Of a stretch of 10,424 nucleotides of DNA, positions 9,901 to 10,424 are shown piece by piece. Position numbers and translations under genes: made by a program. This DNA is from Micractinium sp. NFX-FRZ. Its lineage: Eukaryota > Chlorophyta > Trebouxiophyceae > Chlorellales > Chlorellaceae. How positions within the stretch are numbered: the stretch's first letter is position 1; each line of letters opens with the position of its first letter. The notes beneath the pieces were generated by a model. The model had not been told where the DNA came from. It ran no database searches and worked only from the letters and a program-made list of their open reading frames with translations. The stretch spans positions 1 to 10,424 of the forward strand of contig JAPTJF010000835.1 in NCBI GenBank assembly GCA_029339195.1, in the 5' to 3' direction.

Positions 9901-10003
9901 CCGCACATGCGCCAGCAGCACATGCACAAGTGATTGGGGTGGCTCCTTGAAGCCGACTCCCCCCCGCTGTTGTTGTGCATGTAGCCCATCCGCGTGCCCC
10001 TGA
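3944..10003 (+). CDS. Secreted papain-family (C1A) cysteine protease with two Pro-rich linkers and an MRH-like C-terminal domain, 11 exons
   Basis: Exons: 3944-4282, 4882-4956, 5487-5765, 6226-6338, 6566-6660, 7171-7334, 7549-7784, 7963-8440, 8946-9089, 9561-9763, 9985-10003; about 714 aa with all phases consistent. The start is the first ATG in a frame with no earlier ATG and opens a signal peptide (core LILLASLALVLVLSATASSA, residues 19-38). Then follow a Pro-rich linker (46-88), an I29 inhibitory propeptide (about 121-178), and a mature domain from about LPDSVDW (220). Gln238 and Cys244 lie in NQLRCGSCWAF, SEQQLVDC at 270-277, His403 in LGHAVTAVGYG, and Asn432 in VRNSWGNDWGDGGYI. A second Pro-rich linker (497-587) leads to an MRH-like domain (588-714). 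C1A enzymes are made as zymogens and hydrolyse peptide bonds after removal of the propeptide. The signal peptide and several N-glycosylation sequons indicate secretory transit to a vacuole or the wall. The protein is far longer than papain (about 345 aa). Exon 11 is the least certain part. Confidence 0.88.
4079..4207 (+). other. N-terminal hydroxyproline-rich linker
   Basis: Residues 46-88 are almost only Pro, Arg and Ser in PPSPRPPP-like repeats, directly after the signal peptide and before the propeptide. Such stretches in volvocine algae are hydroxylated and O-glycosylated in extracellular matrix proteins such as pherophorins. A Pro-rich block ahead of I29 means it would probably be lost when the zymogen is processed, unless cleavage occurs elsewhere. 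Confidence 0.85.
4609..4878 (+). repeat. Degenerate repeats in protease intron 1, including a copy of the real acceptor tract
   Basis: Units beginning GTGTCTGCTGCTGTGCATGC recur at 4609, 4671, 4727 and 4857. The 22 bases GTGTCTGCTGCCGTGCCTGC and the following TG are identical at 4727-4748 and 4857-4878; the latter forms the tract just before the exon 2 acceptor (4880-4881). The 5' part of the intron (about 4290-4380) is also rich in CTG and CCG. Confidence 0.75.
4903..5606 (+). other. I29 inhibitory propeptide (spans intron 2)
   Basis: LFGQWSKAI (exon 2) joins ERRFRLFNATLRAIATHN and FNKFSHLSEEEF (exon 3), matching the ER(F/W)N-type helix and the G-x-N-x-F-x-D-type segment of cathepsin L-like propeptides. 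The usual Asp of the second motif is Ser or His here. The domain folds over the active site and keeps the enzyme inactive until cleaved. Confidence 0.88.
5379..5420 (+). repeat. Partial duplicate of the exon 3 start inside intron 2 (pseudo-exon)
   Basis: This 42-bp stretch reads EARSRLFNATRQAT, against ERRFRLFNATLRAI at the true exon 3 start 108 bp downstream (5487). It too is preceded by a CTGCAG acceptor (5369-5374), but splicing there in phase 0 meets a stop at the second codon, so it is a decayed copy, not an alternative exon of this model. Confidence 0.75.
5991..6736. repeat. Pair of A-rich inverted repeat arms in introns 3 and 5
   Basis: The plus strand at 5991-6046 (ATTGCGGGTAAAAAGATG, then GCAAAAACAAGC repeats, then GCAGCTGCC) resembles the reverse complement of 6684-6736 (GTTGCGGTTATAAAGATG, then AAGCAAACAAAAGC, then GCAGCTCGCC). 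The arms are clearly more AT-rich than their surroundings and flank exons 4 and 5. They may be remnants of one repeat family inserted in opposite directions. Confidence 0.45.
6226..6338 (+). other. Catalytic-cysteine exon
   Basis: The exon encodes VPPVRNQLRCGSCWAF and onward; the oxyanion-hole Gln codon is at 6244-6246 and the nucleophile Cys codon at 6262-6264. The preceding exon ends VDWRASGK, so the join matches the VDWR..G.VTPVKNQGxCGSCWAF signature of the family. The exon ends at GT|GTGAGT in phase 2 and joins C|TCC of the next exon to give VVSEQQLVDC. Confidence 0.93.
6910..6937. repeat. 14-bp tandem duplication in intron 5
   Basis: CAATCTGCTGCCGT occurs twice head to tail within protease intron 5. 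No function is suggested. Confidence 0.9.
7335..7548 (+). other. Protease intron 6, GC-AG type
   Basis: The donor is AAG|GCAAGC and the acceptor CTGCTGCAG. Splicing in phase 0 joins PRALMK to ALTQGPVMVLVAA, the expected A(L/I)xxGPVxVxI segment of C1A proteases. No GT donor nearby gives this join. Confidence 0.8.
7549..7999 (+). other. Catalytic His and Asn region, split by intron 7
   Basis: Exon 7 carries LGHAVTAVGYG (His codon 7690-7692) and VRNS (Asn codon 7777-7779). The Trp codon is split TG|G across intron 7 (7785-7962), and exon 8 continues GNDWGDGGYIRLE. This is the canonical end of a C1A catalytic domain, so the enzyme is predicted to be active. Confidence 0.92.
8150..8422 (+). other. 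Second hydroxyproline-rich linker, about 91 residues
   Basis: Residues 497-587 are PPSPRPPP- and PPPPSPRP-type repeats after the peptidase domain and a short Cys-containing segment (CNVLLDAWVVDVCD and GRC). It would form an extended glycosylated rod separating the protease from the C-terminal domain. The DNA is a CCG/CCC-rich tract prone to length change and assembly error. Confidence 0.9.
8423..10003 (+). other. C-terminal MRH-like (mannose-6-phosphate receptor homology) domain, exons 8 (end) to 11
   Basis: Residues 588-714 run CLDIPE, KTYGLVLYYKQNVTIDD, TTQTYTGGARDDCPC, INRRTTVTFTCNAT, then ACIYSVTVATARACPSACP. The order Q-x-Y-x-GG, C, R-x-x-V-x-x-x-C, C-x-Y-(9)-A-C-P follows the MRH/CI-MPR repeat pattern, including the 12-residue spacing between the last paired cysteines. 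Known MRH domains bind N-glycans of the secretory pathway. The Glu expected near the last C-x-Y motif is not evident (TSTQVTSAC). Two N-glycosylation sequons occur. A distinct algal lectin-like domain is the main alternative. Confidence 0.55.
8711..8800 (+). repeat. Two 50-bp-spaced copies of the exon 9 acceptor and first codons inside intron 8
   Basis: CTTCCCTGCAGCCGCCATGT begins at 8711 and, with one change, at 8761; both continue GGCACCCTG. The true junction (8945/8946) reads GTCCCTGCAGCCGCCAAGCG and then GCACCCCG. The copies encode PPCGT or AAMWH-like readings depending on frame, and resemble the PPSGT start of exon 9. Confidence 0.8.
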
Positions 10004-10424
10004 TGCGCCAACCCGGCAAGCCGGAGCCTAAGCCGCAGCCCCTGGCTGCCAGCCATCCTGGAGCGGCCAGACCTTCACCGAGCTGTGCAGTTCGGGTCCC
10101 CCCACCAGCTCAAACCAGCTGCACAGCCAAACTTCCCCAGCCTCCTCTCCGCACCACCCCTCCTCTCCACCTCCGACCCACCTGTCCTCTCCACCTCTAC
10201 TGTCCTGACAAAAGAGACTATGAAGAGCCCGACGCAGCCATTTGGTCGTCGACAGCGGAAGGATGAAGCCCGCTAGCAAGCACGGCTGGAGCGGCAATCG
10301 GAAACAGCCCATCCCGCGCTACACAAAGCCTGCTTTCGATTGATTACATGATTGCAATTTGCGGAGGGTTTGGAATTGCTTTCATATGGGTTGTTGATGA
10401 GACGCCCCCGCATCCCGGTCCAAT
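10004..10424. other. 3' flank of the protease gene
   Basis: The region holds a C/T-rich stretch (about 10131-10200) and no recognised coding exon. The green-algal poly(A) signal TGTAA is absent on the plus strand, so the protease 3' UTR either extends beyond the window or uses another signal. On the minus strand TGTAA occurs at 10348-10344 and could end a convergent gene lying to the right; that is inference. Confidence 0.45.

Overview
The window looks like nuclear DNA of a chlorophycean or volvocalean-type green alga. It is GC-rich, its genes are split by many short introns (mostly GTGAGT-like donors and TGCAG acceptors), and one protein carries long PPSPRPPP-type hydroxyproline-rich stretches typical of the algal cell wall or extracellular matrix. 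I cannot name the genus. No bacterial operon, CRISPR array, tRNA or rRNA was seen. All gene models were assembled by eye from splice signals, phase agreement and family motifs.

Layout: (1) Positions 1-303, minus strand: two exon-like blocks in matching phase, part of an unrecognised gene leaving the left edge. (2) Positions 364-2538, minus strand: a five-exon gene for a secreted SGNH/GDSL hydrolase of about 238 aa, with the Ser, Asp and His motifs present. (3) Positions 2539-3943: the gap between two divergent genes, with simple repeats and one exon-like segment. (4) Positions 3944-10003, plus strand: an eleven-exon gene for a secreted papain-family (C1A) cysteine protease of about 714 aa. 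Its order is signal peptide, Pro-rich linker, I29 propeptide, catalytic domain with Cys/His/Asn, second Pro-rich linker, and a Cys-containing C-terminal domain resembling the mannose-6-phosphate-receptor homology (MRH) fold. (5) Positions 10004-10424: 3' flank without a recognised gene.

The two main genes are divergent and both products enter the secretory pathway. Work in the wall or a vacuole is an inference; nothing in the sequence ties them into one pathway. The most unusual points are the protease architecture, the high share of GC-AG introns (three good cases and one possible among 14), and repeated duplication of splice-acceptor/exon-start segments inside introns of the protease gene.
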